Assembly: GCF_009707705.1 (NCBI RefSeq) | Contig: NZ_WLYX01000001.1 | Coordinates: 2,232,001-2,296,000 of the forward strand | Direction of reading: 5' to 3' | Source of the DNA: Paludibacterium denitrificans | GTDB lineage: Bacteria > Pseudomonadota > Gammaproteobacteria > Burkholderiales > Chromobacteriaceae | DNA: 64,000 nucleotides | In this document: piece after piece, positions 1 through 10,136 of the stretch | How positions within the stretch are numbered: the stretch's first letter is position 1 | Layout of the letters: each line of letters begins with the position of its first letter | Program-made: the position numbers and the translations under genes | Notes under the pieces: model-generated | The model's database searches: none | What the model was told of the DNA's origin: nothing | Seen by the model: only the letters and a program-made list of their open reading frames with translations

Positions 1-718
1 CTCGATACCGAAACCACCGGTCTGGAACCGTCGCAAGGTCACCGCATCATTGAGTTTGCCGGGCTGGAGATGATCAACCGCAAGCTCACCGGGCGCCATC
101 TGCATTTGTATATGCACCCGGAGCGCGAGATTGACCCGGATGCCGAGCGGGTGCATGGCATTTCGCTGGATTTTCTCGCGGACAAGCCGAAGTTCCGTCA
201 GGTGGTAAGCGAAATTGCCGATTTTCTGCGCGACGCCGAACTAATCATCCACAACGCCCCGTTTGACGTGGGCTTTCTGAATGCCGAATTTGCGCGGGTG
301 GGCATCGAGCCGATCGAGCAGCTGTGCGCCAATGTGATCGATACCTTGCGTGAAGCGCGCGACATGTTTCCCGGCAAGCGCAACAGCCCTGGATGCGTTG
401 TGCGACCGCTTTGAAGTCGACCGCGCCAACCGTACCCTGCACGGCGCGCTGATCGACTGTGAACTGCTGTCGGAAGTGTACCTGTGGATGACCCGCGGGC
501 AGGAAAGCCTGATGATGGACATCGAGGTGAATACGCCGATGGTGGAGCAGGCCGGTGCGTTGCCGGTCAAGCACCAGCCGCTGACGGTGTGTCGCGCCAG
601 CGATGAAGAGTTGGCCGAACATGCGGCCTATCTGGATAGTCTGGACAAGAGCGTGAAAGGCCAATGTGTATGGCGCGCGCTGGAGAACCCTGTAGTGGTT
701 GAGGAGAGCAAGGCATGA
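1..718 (+). CDS. dnaQ: DNA polymerase III epsilon subunit (3'-5' proofreading exonuclease), 5' end outside window
   Basis: This is the proofreading exonuclease of the replicative polymerase core. The first visible residues LDTETTG are the ExoI motif with the metal-binding Asp and Glu; HNAPFDVGF is ExoII and HGALID is the ExoIII-epsilon motif. Only a few N-terminal residues are missing. The tail beyond residue 180 is the segment that binds the alpha subunit. The reading frame slips near 386, where AGCCCTGG stands for an expected AGCCTGG (one extra C); the frame is then open to the stop at 716. The stop overlaps the ATG of ispD (ATGA), so the two genes are probably cotranscribed. I treat the slip as a read error because dnaQ is needed for faithful replication. 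Confidence 0.93.
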
Positions 719-1400
719 GTGGCCGTTACCGGCGTTGGTGCCAGCGGCGGGGTCGGGGAGCCGGTTTGGCGGCCCCAGCCCCAAACAGTATTTGCAATTG
801 AATGGCCGGACCTTGATGTGGCACACGCTGATGACCCTGTCGCGCGTGGAAGCGATCGAACAAGTGGCGGTGGTGATTTCGCCAGCTGACGAGTGGTTTG
901 ACGATTACGAGTGGGATATTCCCAAGCTGACGGTGCATCGCGTGGGCGGTGCCACGCGCGGCGAGAGCGTGCTCAATGGCTTGCGCAGTTTGCAGGCCGC
1001 AGCCGACGACTGGATTCTGGTGCATGATGCCGCGCGCTGCTGCATTTCGCTGGCTGCGGTGGAACGCCTGATTGCCACGCTGGCCGATGATCCGGTGGGC
1101 GGGCTGCTGGCCTTGCCGGTGACCGATACCGTCAAGCGTGGCGATGCCGAAGGGCGGGTGAGCACCACGGTGCCGCGCAACGGCTTGTGGCGTGCGCAGA
1201 CGCCGCAAATGTTCCGTGCGGGCACGTTGGCCGAAGCGCTGACCGTCTGTGCGGCCGAGGACATTACCGACGAATCCTCTGCTATCGAACGTCTGGGGCT
1301 CAAGCCCAGTCTGGTGGAAGGCGATGCGCAAAACTTCAAGGTGACCTACCCGCGGGATTTGCCACTGGTGCGCGCCATTCTTGCCGCACGGAAGGAGTGA
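715..1400 (+). CDS. ispD: 2-C-methyl-D-erythritol 4-phosphate cytidylyltransferase
   Basis: IspD makes CDP-methylerythritol from MEP and CTP in the non-mevalonate isoprenoid pathway. The nucleotide-binding start [10 protein letters not shown], then PKQYLQL and the metal site VHDAAR are all visible, and the length of about 228 residues is normal. ATG 715 overlaps the dnaQ stop, but the next codons reach the main frame only if one base is restored near 726 (CCGTTACCG, probably a lost T). A TTG at 699 would be in frame without correction but has no family support. The stop at 1398 lies one base before the ATG of ispF, so ispD and ispF form a tight operon serving consecutive parts of one pathway. 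Confidence 0.93.
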
Positions 1401-1401
1401 C

Positions 1402-1887
1402 ATGTTTCGGATCGGGCAAGGTTACGATGTGCACCAGCTGGTGGCGGGAAGGCCGCTGATTCTGGGCGGGGTGCACATTCCGCATGACAAGGGGCTGCTG
1501 GGGCATTCCGATGCCGATGCGCTGTTGCACGCCATTACCGATGCCGTGCTGGGCGCGGCGGCGCTGGGCGATATTGGCCGCCATTTTCCGGACACCGATG
1601 CCCGCTTCAAGGGGGCCGATAGCCGGGTGCTACTGCGCGAAGCGGTGGCGCGGGTGCGCCATGCGGGTTGGCAGGTGATCAATGTTGATGCCACACTGAT
1701 TGCACAACAGCCGAAATTGGCTCCGCACATCGATGCCATGCGTGCCGCGATCGCCGCGGACCGGGTATTGACGTGTCGGCAGTGAACGTCAAAGGCAAAA
1801 CCAACGAGAAGCTGGGCTACCTTGGACGTTGCGAGGCGATTGAGGCCCGGTGCCGTGTGCCTGCTGATGCCGTTATCGGCGGCTTGA
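1402..1887 (+). CDS. ispF: 2-C-methyl-D-erythritol 2,4-cyclodiphosphate synthase
   Basis: IspF cyclises CDP-methylerythritol phosphate to MEcPP. The zinc-site residues sit in GYDVHQL near the start, followed by [17 protein letters not shown] and [11 protein letters not shown]; the C-terminal signature [13 protein letters not shown] is also present. The frame breaks twice. Near 1762 GACCGGGT stands for an expected GACCTGGGT, and near 1848 GCCCGGTGCC replaces an expected GCCCAGGCC. Both are at CCWGG words. Corrected, the protein is about 161 residues and ends at TGA 1885. It follows ispD by one base. About 90 bases without a gene separate it from rpiA. Confidence 0.92.
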
Positions 1888-1981
1888 CCGGGTGGATGCC
1901 CGGGTAGTGGAACGATTAGCATCACATTAATCAGAACAACAACTTAGGGCAGCGTCCCTAATCCACGACGGAGGTTTTATC

Positions 1982-2640
1982 ATGCAAACCCAGAACCAAC
2001 TCAAGCTGGCGGTGGCGAAAAAGGCCCGGAATTTGTTCCGGATAACTGCATTATCGGTGTCGGCACCGGTAGCACGGTCAACCTGTTCATTGAAGAACTG
2101 GCCACTATCAAGGGCCGTATCAAGGGCGCGGTATCCAGCTCGGAAGCCTCGACGGCCCGCCTCAAGGCTCACCATATTCCGGTGTTTGAACTCAACACGG
2201 TCGATGAAGTGCCGGTGTATATCGATGGCGCCGACGAAATCAACCATTACCTGCACATGATCAAAGGTGGTGGCGGTGCGCTGACCCGTGAAAAAATCAT
2301 CGGCGCCGTGGCCGAAAAGTTCGTCTGCATTGCGGATCAGAGCAAGTACGTGGATGTCTTGGGTTCGTTCCCGCTGCCAGTGGAAGTGGTGCCGATGGCG
2401 CGCAGTTTTGTTGCGCGCGAGCTGGTGAAACTGGGCGGCCATCCTGAGCTGCGCGACGGTTTCATCACCGACAACGGCAACATCATTCTGGATGTGCATG
2501 GCTTGAAAATTGCTAAACCGGTTGAGCTGGAAGCGACCATCAACCAGCTGGCCGGGGTGGTGACGTGCGGCCTGTTTGCCCGTCGCCGCGCCGATGTATT
2601 GTTGCTGGGCCGTGAAGACGGCGTGGAAGTGATTCAGTAA
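1982..2640 (+). CDS. rpiA: Ribose-5-phosphate isomerase A
   Basis: RpiA interconverts ribose 5-phosphate and ribulose 5-phosphate in the pentose phosphate pathway. The substrate loop [11 protein letters not shown], the catalytic GADEI and the KGGGGAL motif are present, and the length of about 220 residues is typical. The start ATG is preceded by GGAGGT, a strong ribosome site. A one-base gap near 2023 (GCCCGGAA for an expected GCCCTGGAA, again a CCTGG word) breaks the reading frame between residues 14 and 16; the rest is clean. It stands alone between ispF and the inverted repeat at 2649. Confidence 0.94.
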
Positions 2641-2648
2641 TCTTCCGC

Positions 2649-2677
2649 TTGGCCGAACTGTTACCGGTTCGGCCAAC
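2649..2677 (+). terminator. Inverted pair of the GTTGGCCGAA word downstream of rpiA
   Basis: Eight bases after the rpiA stop, TTGGCCGAAC and its complement GTTCGGCCAA face each other across a short TTACCG loop, giving a ten-pair stem. There is no clear T run, so termination may be weak. The right arm is an exact copy of the dispersed 10-mer and the left arm lacks only the first G. Uptake sequences in Neisseria are often arranged this way. Confidence 0.6.
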
Positions 2678-2753
2678 TATGGATTGTCACACGGGCGTCA
2701 TGCACCGGTTATATGATGCCCCGTTATCTGCAATTTGACTAAAAGAGGCTGAA

Positions 2754-3458
2754 ATGGCGGAGCACATTTCAAAGCAGTTCGACATGGAGCTCGAAACCAT
2801 TCGCACCCGCGTATTGCAAATGGGGGGATTGGTAGAGCAGCAGATCGTGTCGGCCATTGATGCCCTGATGACGGGCAATATCGCCAAATTCGACAAGGTG
2901 ATTACCGAGGATTCGCTGGTCAACGCCATGGAAGTGTCGATTGACGACGAATGCCTGCATATCATTGCGCGCCGTCAGCTTACCGCCAGTGACTTGCGCA
3001 TTGTGTTCACCGTGATCAAGGCGATTACCGATCTGGAACGCATCGGTGACGAAGCGCAGAAGATCGCTCGTATCGGCAAGAGCATTTATCAGTCCGAACG
3101 CTATCAGGTGCCGCGTTTCCGTGAAATCAACAAGTTGGCCGAAGTGGCGCTGATGATGTTGCGGCGCGCGCTGGACGCCTTCGCCCGGCTGGATGCTACC
3201 GCGGCGCTGGAGTTGGCCGAAGAAGACTTGCGGCTGGACGATGAATTTGATGCCGAAGTGCGCCAGTTGATCACCTTCATGATGGAAGACCCGCGCACCA
3301 TCAGCATGTCGATCGATACCCTGTTCATCTCCAAAGCGATTGAACGCATTGGCGATCACTCCAAGAATATTGCCGAATACGTGGTGTATCTGGTCAAGGG
3401 CAAGGATATTCGCCATACCACGCTGGAAGACATGAAGCGCGAAACCCCGGGCGAGTGA
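2754..3458 (+). CDS. phoU: Phosphate signalling complex protein PhoU
   Basis: PhoU represses the phosphate regulon by linking the Pst transporter to the PhoR kinase in the cytoplasm. The protein is about 234 residues, the usual length, and shows the two repeated three-helix units: RVLQMGGLVEQQ with ERIGDEAQ in the first and RALDAFARLD with IERIGDHSKNIAE in the second; the acidic residues of these repeats bind metal. The reading frame is uninterrupted and carries two copies of the 10-mer at 3134 and 3212. No pst or phoBR genes are next to it; ppx follows after a terminator, which still keeps phosphate and polyphosphate functions together. A plausible promoter (TTGTCA near 2685, TATATG near 2710) lies upstream. 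Confidence 0.95.
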   Translation: MAEHISKQFDMELETIRTRVLQMGGLVEQQIVSAIDALMTGNIAKFDKVITEDSLVNAMEVSIDDECLHIIARRQLTASDLRIVFTVIKAITDLERIGDEAQKIARIGKSIYQSERYQVPRFREINKLAEVALMMLRRALDAFARLDATAALELAEEDLRLDDEFDAEVRQLITFMMEDPRTISMSIDTLFISKAIERIGDHSKNIAEYVVYLVKGKDIRHTTLEDMKRETPGE

Positions 3459-3486
3459 TGCTGTAGTCCCGATGACGGCGCTGTGC

Positions 3487-3519
3487 AATGGCGGTAACAT
3501 CCAGTTACCGCCATTTTTA
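3487..3519 (+). terminator. Rho-independent terminator after phoU
   Basis: AATGGCGGTAAC pairs with GTTACCGCCATT across a five-base loop and is followed by a run of T. It ends the phoU transcript. Confidence 0.88.
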
Positions 3520-3613
3520 TTGTGTTCAACCGCGACGCCAGCATGGTTTTGGGGTGGCTACCCTGACCCGTAAGTTTGTACCCGACTGGCAAGCATATTG
3601 AAGAAGAGAAGGG

Positions 3614-5109
3614 GTGACCTTGACTCCAACTACGCCCCCCCATGATGTGCTGGCAACTGTCGATCTTGGGTCCAACAGCTTCCGGCTGCAGGTATCCCGA
3701 GTGGTGGAAGACCAGCTCTATCCGCTTGATGCCCTGAAAGAAACCGTCCGGCTGGGTAGCCCTGACGGATGACAAGTATCTGGATGACGACACGCAAGAG
3801 CGTGCCCGGCCTGCCTCGCGCGTTTTGGTGAGCGTTTGCGTGGCCTGCTGCTTAAGCGCAGGTGCGCGTGGTGGGCACCAACACCTTGCGCGTGGCCAAG
3901 AATGCGCCCGATTTCATCGCCCGTGCCGAAGAACTGCTGGGGTTTCCGATTGAAATCATCGCCGGTCGTGAAGAGGCGCGGCTGATTTATCTGGGAGCTG
4001 CTCACTCGCTGCCAGCCACCAAAGAACGCCGTCTGGTAGTGGATATTGGTGGCGGCTCGACCGAATTCATCATCGGCAGCCAGTTCAAGGCGCAGGTGAC
4101 CGAAAGCCTGCCGTTAGGCTGTGTCAGCTATAGCCTGCGGTTTTTCCCCGACGGCAAACTGGGCAAAACCAATTTCCGCGACGCCATCCTGACGGCGCGC
4201 AACGAGATTCAGCGCATTACCCACTCCTATCCGCCACAAGAGTGGCAACTGGCGGTGGGGACGTCCGGCACGGCCCGCTCGCTGCGTGACATTCTCGAGC
4301 TGAACGACTGGTCCGCTAGCGACATCACCTTGCAGGGCATGGAAAAACTCAAGGCCGAGTTGATCAAGCGCGACAACATCAAGTACGTCAATCTCAACGG
4401 CCTGAAGGCGGACCGCGCGCCGGTGCTGGCTGGTGGGCTGGCGGTGATGATTGCCATCTTCGAGGAACTGAGCATCGACAAGATGATCGTTGCCGAAGGG
4501 GCGCTGCGCGATGGCGTGCTGTATGACCTGTTGGTAGTTGCACCGCGAAAAAGACATGCGCGACTCCACCGTGGCCTTGTTCCAGCGCCGCTACCATGTG
4601 GATACGGCACAGTGCGAGCGCGTGATGGGGTTGGCCGAACAGCTGTATCGCATGGTGTCCGGCGACGAGTTTGACGCCAACATGCTCAAGCGGCTGGGCT
4701 GGGCGGCGCGGCTGCACGAAATCGGCCTGACCATTGCCCATACCGCCTATCACAAGCATTCGGCCTATATCCTGCAAAATGCCGACATGCCGGGTTTTTC
4801 CAAACGCGAACAGGCCACGCTGGCGGCCATCGTGCTGGGGCATCGCGGCGACATGGGCAAGATGCTGCAATACGTGAACGAGCATTGTGGCAGGCCGTGG
4901 TGTCGCTGCGTCTGGCGGTGCTGTTCTACCGCAGTCGTCGCAGCGTGCCGCTGCCCGAAACCCTGCAACTGGTGCATCAGCCCAAGGGCTTTGCCCTGAC
5001 GCTGAGTCAGGCGTGGTTGCAGGCCAATCCGCTCACCACCAGCGCCTTCAAGCAGGAAGTGACGCAGTGGAAAAACGTCGGCGTGCAGTTGCTGGTCGGG
5101 CAAGTCTGA
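3614..5109 (+). CDS. ppx: Exopolyphosphatase (Ppx/GppA family)
   Basis: Ppx removes terminal phosphates from polyphosphate. The N-terminal actin-like fold starts with TVDLGSNSFRL and continues with VVGTNTLR and the DIGGGSTEF phosphate loop; the C-terminal half is the HD-like domain (WAARLHEIG, HKHSAYIL). The corrected protein is about 495 residues, the normal long form. No in-frame ATG fits; GTG 3614 or TTG 3620 are the likely starts. The frame is broken at about 3764, 3810, 3823, 3850 (GCTTAAGC for GCCGGC), 4540 and 4887; at least two are at CCTGG words. The stop at 5107 is one base from the corA ATG. Confidence 0.9.
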
Positions 5110-5110
5110 C

Positions 5111-6178
5111 ATGCGGCATGCCGCGCTGAAACAGCAGGTGCCAACCTTGGGCGAGGCGCCGGGCACCCTGCTGCCGGTGGGCGAAGTCAAGCAGGATGGC
5201 TCGTCGATTACCCTGATCGAATACGGCGCCGAGCGCCTGCTGGAGACGCGTTTCGACACCGTGGAGGCAGGGCTGGCGTACCAGCCGTCCGAACCGGTGC
5301 TGTGGCTCAACGTCTATGGCTTGCGCGATCCTCGCTTCATGCAGGCCATTGGCGAGCGCTTCCACCTGCACCCGTTGGTGCTGGAGGACATTCTCAACGC
5401 ACGCCAGCGTCCCAAGATCGAAGATTATGGCGACTACCTGTTCATCGCCACGCGGGTGTTCCATTTCCCGGCGCGCGGCGGACGGCTGAAATACGATCAG
5501 GTCTATCTGGTGGTGGGGCGCAGTTTTGTGCTGACCTTTCAGGAGCGCCCCACTGGCCTGTTTGAAGCGGTGCGCGAGCGCCTGCGCAGTGGGCGCGGGC
5601 AGATCCGCCACAAGCAGGCCGACTACCGGCCTACGCCCTGATCGACGCGGTGGTGGATGATTATTTTGGCGTGCTCAACCAGTTTACCGAGCATGTGGAA
5701 AAAACCGACAGCCAGCTGTTGAGTGGGCGCGACAAGGGGGTGTTGCTGCAAATCCAGCAGCTCAAGCACGATTGCCTGAAGCTGCGCCGCACCATCACGC
5801 CACTGCGCGAAATACTGATCTGCCTGACGCGTGGTGATTACGGCTTCTTCCGTGCCGAAACCGTGGTCTATCTGCGCGATGCCTATGATCACACCATGCA
5901 CGTGATGGAATCGCTGGAAATGTCGCGTGAGATGGTGGGTGACATGCTCGACCTGTATCTGTCCACTCAGTCGCACCGGCTGAACATCCAGATGCGGGTG
6001 CTGACGGTGATCACCATGATCTTCATGCCGCTGACGCTGATTGCTGAGCATCTATGGCATGAACTTCGAATTCATGCCGGAATTGCACTGGCACTATGGC
6101 TATTTTGCCGTCCTCGGTTTGATGGCGGCCATTGCGGCGGCCCTAGGTTATCTGTTCTGGCGTTACCGCTGGCTATAA
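5111..6178 (+). CDS. corA: Magnesium/cobalt transporter CorA
   Basis: CorA is a pentameric inner-membrane channel for Mg2+. The large cytoplasmic N-terminal domain (about 280 residues) is followed by two membrane helices; the pore signature YGMNFEFMPE is visible after repair, just behind the first helix (TVITMIFMPLTLIAG). Two slips break it: near 5630 TACCGGCC stands for TACCTGGCC, and near 6046 GCTGAGC stands for GCCGGC. The corrected length is about 355 residues. It begins one base after ppx, so both probably share a transcript that ends at the inverted repeat at 6206. Confidence 0.93.
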
Positions 6179-6205
6179 GGTACGGATTCCTCTTTTTACG
6201 ACTGA

Positions 6206-6254
6206 CAAGGTTGGCCGAATGTCGCGTTTTGGGCATTCGGCCAACCTTTATTTT
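6206..6254 (+). terminator. Terminator after corA built from two facing GTTGGCCGAA words
   Basis: AAGGTTGGCCGAATG and CATTCGGCCAACCTT form a stem of about 14 pairs with a short loop, followed by TTATTTT. Both arms contain the full 10-mer (6210 and 6236). This is the clearest case of the dispersed word serving as a transcription terminator. Confidence 0.85.
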
Positions 6255-6259
6255 GCAGG

Positions 6260-6289
6260 TTGGTTTTATACCCTATAGGGGTATATACT
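6260..6289 (+). promoter_or_regulatory. copA promoter with CsoR-like operator
   Basis: A -35 like TTGGTT (6260) and a -10 TATACT (6284) are 18 bases apart. The spacer and -10 are covered by the inverted repeat ATACCC-TATA-GGGGTAT (6268-6284). Such C-tract/G-tract palindromes with A/T flanks are the operators of the CsoR/RcnR family of copper repressors. CueR sites, which usually control copA in proteobacteria, look different. No regulator gene is in the window, so the link is inferred. Confidence 0.55.
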
Positions 6290-6306
6290 TTTGACAGGAG
6301 GCTGCC

Positions 6307-8653
6307 ATGAAACCGTCTGTTGTCGAATTCCCCATTGAAGGCATGACCTGCAGTGCCTGTGCCGCACGCATCGAAAAAGTGCTGAACCGGCAGGATGGCG
6401 TCAGCGCCACGGTCAACTTTGCCAATGAAAGCGCGCGCATCGAGTACGACGCGGAGAAGAGCGGCCCGGCGCAATTGGTGGCGCTGATTCACAAAGCTAC
6501 CTCGTCCCCGTGGCGCGGCGCGAGTTTGCCATTGAAGGCATGACCTGCGCAGCCTGCGCCAGTCGCATCGAGAAGGTGCTCAACCGTTTGCCCGGCGTGC
6601 AAGCCAGTGTCAATCTGGCACGCGAAACGGCGGTGGTGCAGTTCCCGGCCGGGACGCTGGACGACGCGCGCATTGTCGAGGTGGTGAGCAAGGCCGGTTA
6701 CGCTGCCACGCCGTTGCTAGCGGCCGATAACCACTCGCTGGCGCAACGCCAGCTGGCGGCTTATAGCCAGCAGCGCCGCTGGTTTGCCGTGTCATTGCTG
6801 TTCACCTTGCCATTTGTGTGGGAAATGCTGGCGATGATGCTGGGCTGGCACGACTGGATGGTGCCGCGTCTGTGGCAGCTGCTGTTGTCATTACCGGTGC
6901 AGTTCATCATTGGCTGGCGCTTTTACCGTGGCGCTTTCCATGCGCTGCGTGGCGGTGGCACCAACATGGATGTACTGGTGGCGCTGGGTACCAGCATGGC
7001 GTGGTTGCTGTCGGCGGTGGTCACGCTGGCCGATTGGCCGGAGCAAGCCGTGTATTTTGAAGCCAGCGCGGTGGTGATTACGCTGGTGTTGCTGGGCAAG
7101 CTGCTGGAGGCTCGCGCCAAAGGCAAGACTTCCGGCGCCATTGAGGAACTACTGCGACTCAGCCCGAAAACGGCGCGACTGGAGCGCGATGGCCAGCTGC
7201 TGGAGGTGCCGGTCGCCAGCCTGCAAGTGGGCGACCGCGTGGTGGTGCGCCATGGCGAAATCATTCCGGTGGATGGTGATGTGCTGGAAGGCCATGCCTC
7301 GGTGGATGAAAGCATGCTGACCGGAGAGAGCCTGCCCGTCAGCAAAACGGTGGGGGACCGGGTGTACGCCGCCACGCGTAATCAGGACGGCATGTTGCGG
7401 ATTGTTGCCACCAGCGTCGGCGGTAAAACACAGTTGGCCGAAATCATCCGTCTGGTGGGCGAAGCGCAAGGGTCGAAAGCCCCCATCCAGCGGCTGGCCG
7501 ATGTCATTTCGGGGATTTTTGTGCCGGTGGTGGTGTGCATTGCGTTGTTGACCTTGCTGCTGACCGGCGTGTTGACACACGACTGGGCGCGCGCACTGAT
7601 TCATGCCGTGGCCGTGCTGGTGATCGCCTGCCCGTGTGCGCTGGGGCTGGCGACGCCCACGGCGGTGATGGTGGGTATGGGTAACGGCGCCCGGCGCGGC
7701 ATCCTGTTCCGTAACGCCGTGGCACTGGAAACCGCTTCCGCGTCACGGCACTGGTGGTGGACAAGACCGGGACGCTGACGCAAGGCCAGCCACAGGTCGC
7801 TGACGTGGTGGCACTGGCAGGAGACCGGGCCAGCTTGTTGCAGCTGGCGGCCAGCGTCGAGGCCGGTTCGGAGCACCCGTTGGCGCAGGCGGTGTTGCGT
7901 CTGGCCGAACAGGAACAGCTGGCGGCGTTGCCAGTTTCCGGTTTCCGGGTGGAGGTGGGACGGGGCGTGGAGGCCAGTGTGGCGGGCTGGGGCGTGGTGC
8001 GCGCCGGTGCGCCACAGTGGGTGAGTACGACATTGCCGGAATCGGTGGCCACCTTGCAGGCGGCAGGCAAAACCGTCATCGCTGTCAGTCTGAATGGCCA
8101 GTTGCTGGGCCTGCTGGCCTTGGCCGACGCGATTCGGCCAACCTCAGCGCAGGCGGTGCGTGAGTTGTCGGCCATGGGCGTCAAGGTGATCATGCTCACT
8201 GGCGACAACGCCGTCACCGCCAGCCGGGTGGCGGCTGAAGCTGGCATCAGCGAGTTCCGCGCACAGGTGCGGCCACAGGACAAGGCGCGCGAAGTGCAGC
8301 ACCTGCGCGAACAAGGCTACCGTGTCGCCATGGTGGGCGACGGTGTCAACGATGCACCGGCGCTGGCGGCTGCCGATGTCAGCTTTGCCATGGGGGCTCC
8401 GGACGTGGCGGTGGAAGCGGCGGATGTCACGCTGATGCAGACTGATGTGTTGCACGTGGCCGATGCCATTCGCCTGTCGCGTGCCACGCTGGGCAAAATC
8501 CGCCAGAACCTGTTCTTTGCCTTTGTTTACAATGTACTCGGTATCCCGCTGGCGGCGCTGGGGCTGCTCAGCCCGGTACTGGCGGGTGCCGCCATGGCGA
8601 TGAGTTCGGTGTCGGTGGTGAGCAATTCGTTATTGCTGCGCCGCTGGAAATAA
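6307..8653 (+). CDS. copA: Copper-exporting P1B-type ATPase
   Basis: CopA pumps Cu+ out of the cytoplasm using ATP. Two N-terminal heavy-metal domains each carry a GMTCxxC motif (residues about 11-17 and 80-86), followed by the membrane part, the actuator motif LTGES, the metal-binding CPC in VIACPCALG, the phosphorylation site DKTGTLTQG and the hinge [10 protein letters not shown]. The corrected length is about 782 residues, normal for a two-domain CopA. Slips occur near 6497 (GCTAC for GCCGGCTAC) and 7737 (one C lost). The copZ chaperone follows and a CsoR-like operator precedes it, so copper-induced expression is likely. Confidence 0.95.
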
Positions 8654-8686
8654 CCTGGCGCGGGCCGATTTTATGTGGAAGGAAAA

Positions 8687-8900
8687 ATGATGAGCGAAGT
8701 GATTTTGCAGGTTGAAGGCATGACGTGCATGGGCTGCGTCAAGAGTGTTACCGGTGTGCTCACCGGCATGGCCGGGGTGGACGCGGCTGAAGTCAGCCCT
8801 GGAAGCCAAACAGGCCAAGGTCAGCTACGACCCGGCCGTGGTCTCGCCGCCGGAACTGGCCGCCGCAGTAGAGGATGCCGGTTTCGACGTCACCCTCTGA
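8687..8900 (+). CDS. copZ: Copper chaperone (heavy-metal-associated domain protein)
   Basis: This is a single heavy-metal domain of about 70 residues with the motif GMTCMGC, the size and shape of CopZ, which hands Cu+ to CopA in the cytoplasm. It starts 33 bases after copA with GGAAGG as the ribosome site, and ATG 8687 or 8690 could be used. The frame slips near 8802 where AGCCCTGG stands for AGCCTGG, the same one-base change seen in dnaQ. After repair it runs to TGA 8898. Expressed with copA. Confidence 0.92.
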
Positions 8901-8917
8901 AACCCTGATCGGGCCTG

Positions 8918-9688
8918 TTACAGCTCGATCACCATGCCTTGCTCCAGCGGGCGGATAGGGAGTGCCACGGGATCGTCAGCCTGCAACTGTGTCAGGATGC
9001 TATCCCGTGCGGCGCTATCCAGATGGCTGGCCCAGAGCTGCACCTGCGGCGGTAGTTCTTGCCGCAGCGGCAGCAACCATGCCGGTGCCATGTGGCCGTA
9101 GTCGGCGGCTTCCTGTGCCTGCTCGTTGGGGTAAGTCACTTCACAGATCACATCGCTGAGTGACGGTACTTGGGCAATCCACTGCCAGAATGCCGTGCAC
9201 GGGCCGCTGTCGCCACTGAACGCCAGTGCGCGCTCGCGGCCTTCCAGCAGCCAGCCTATCGCCGGAATACTGTGCTGTGCCTAAAGCGGGACGGTGGCCA
9301 ACCCTCCGGCCAGTGTCAAGGCATCGCCCACTTCCATGGCAATGCAACGTACCCACGGTTGTGCCGCGCGGGGGCGTACGGTGTAATCGGGCCAGAGTAC
9401 GCCATTGAACAGATGCGCCTTGAGCGCATCGATGGTTTCCTGCTGGCTATACACCACAATGCCCGGCCCGCCGTGGCTGGCATGCACATCGGCCAACAGC
9501 GGCAGCGCGTTACAGTGGTCCAGATGGCTGTGGGTGAGCAGTACGCGCCGGATGCGCAGTAATTCTTCCACCGTCAGCTCTCCTACGCCGCTGCCGCAAT
9601 CGAGCAGCGTGTCGTCATCGATCAGAAAACTGGTGGTGCGAGCTTACCAGCCGATTCCGGCGGCAGAACCCAATACTTTCAATTGCAT
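8918..9688 (-). CDS. MBL-fold hydrolase, class II cyclic-nucleotide phosphodiesterase-like
   Basis: The metal-site motif THSHLDHC and the opening MQLKVLGS of a metallo-beta-lactamase fold are clear. The spacing of the motifs and the N-terminal pattern resemble class II cAMP phosphodiesterases (PdeA/CpdP type) rather than glyoxalases, but the substrate cannot be proved. Length is about 256 residues. Two stops interrupt it: at about 9642 GTAAGC stands for GCCGGC on the coding strand, and at about 9282 the codons expected to read L-P-A carry TTTAGGC. Both fit the GCCGGC artefact. It converges with copZ, the gene ends being 17 bases apart. Confidence 0.75.
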
Positions 9689-9790
9689 GTTTTGACTCCG
9701 TCTGGTGCCGTCTTGTGCGGCGGGACGACAGGAAAACTACTGTGAAGTGTAGTTGATATGGCGACTGCGAATTAGGCTGACCGCCAAATG

Positions 9791-9819
9791 ATCAGGCCCC
9801 TGTCATGCAGGGGCCTGAT
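9791..9819. terminator. Strong hairpin downstream of a minus-strand lipoprotein gene
   Basis: ATCAGGCCCCTG pairs perfectly with CAGGGGCCTGAT across a five-base loop. It lies between two minus-strand genes. No long T run is present on either side, so it could end transcription or protect an RNA end. Confidence 0.6.
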
Positions 9820-9841
9820 GCCTGACCGGCGTGCGCCATGC

Positions 9842-10136
9842 CTAGTTGGCCGAAACGGTAGGTGTTTCCGTATTGGCCGATGGCGTGGCAGAGGGTGACG
9901 CCGGTGGTGCGGTCGGTGGCGCAGAGGGGGGCGTGTCGGGCGAACTGCTGCGCGTCGCCGCCTTGATGCTCGGCACTGGTGATGTCCACCGCCGCCCCGA
10001 CTGCCTTGGCGCCAATGTCCACCGTGGTGGCCGTCACCGTCACCGCGGCATCCGCCACGGCAAGCACCGAACACCCGGAAAGCAGCCCCGTCAGCAGCAG
10101 TGCCGCCCACAGCGGCGCATAACCGTGCGCCGTCAT
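9842..10136 (-). CDS. Small lipoprotein with Pro/Ala/Ser/Thr-rich tail
   Basis: The start [10 protein letters not shown] leads into a hydrophobic signal segment and the lipobox LLSGC, so the mature protein is lipid-anchored. About 35 valine/alanine/threonine-rich residues follow. The frame must slip near 9970 to give a tail dominated by Pro, Ser, Thr and Ala ending in TVSAN and a TAG at 9842; the alternative frames give arginine/histidine-rich runs that look like noise. The last four codons overlap a GTTGGCCGAA word (9845). The ATG overlaps the stop of lgt, the enzyme that lipidates such proteins. Its function is not recognisable. Confidence 0.6.
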
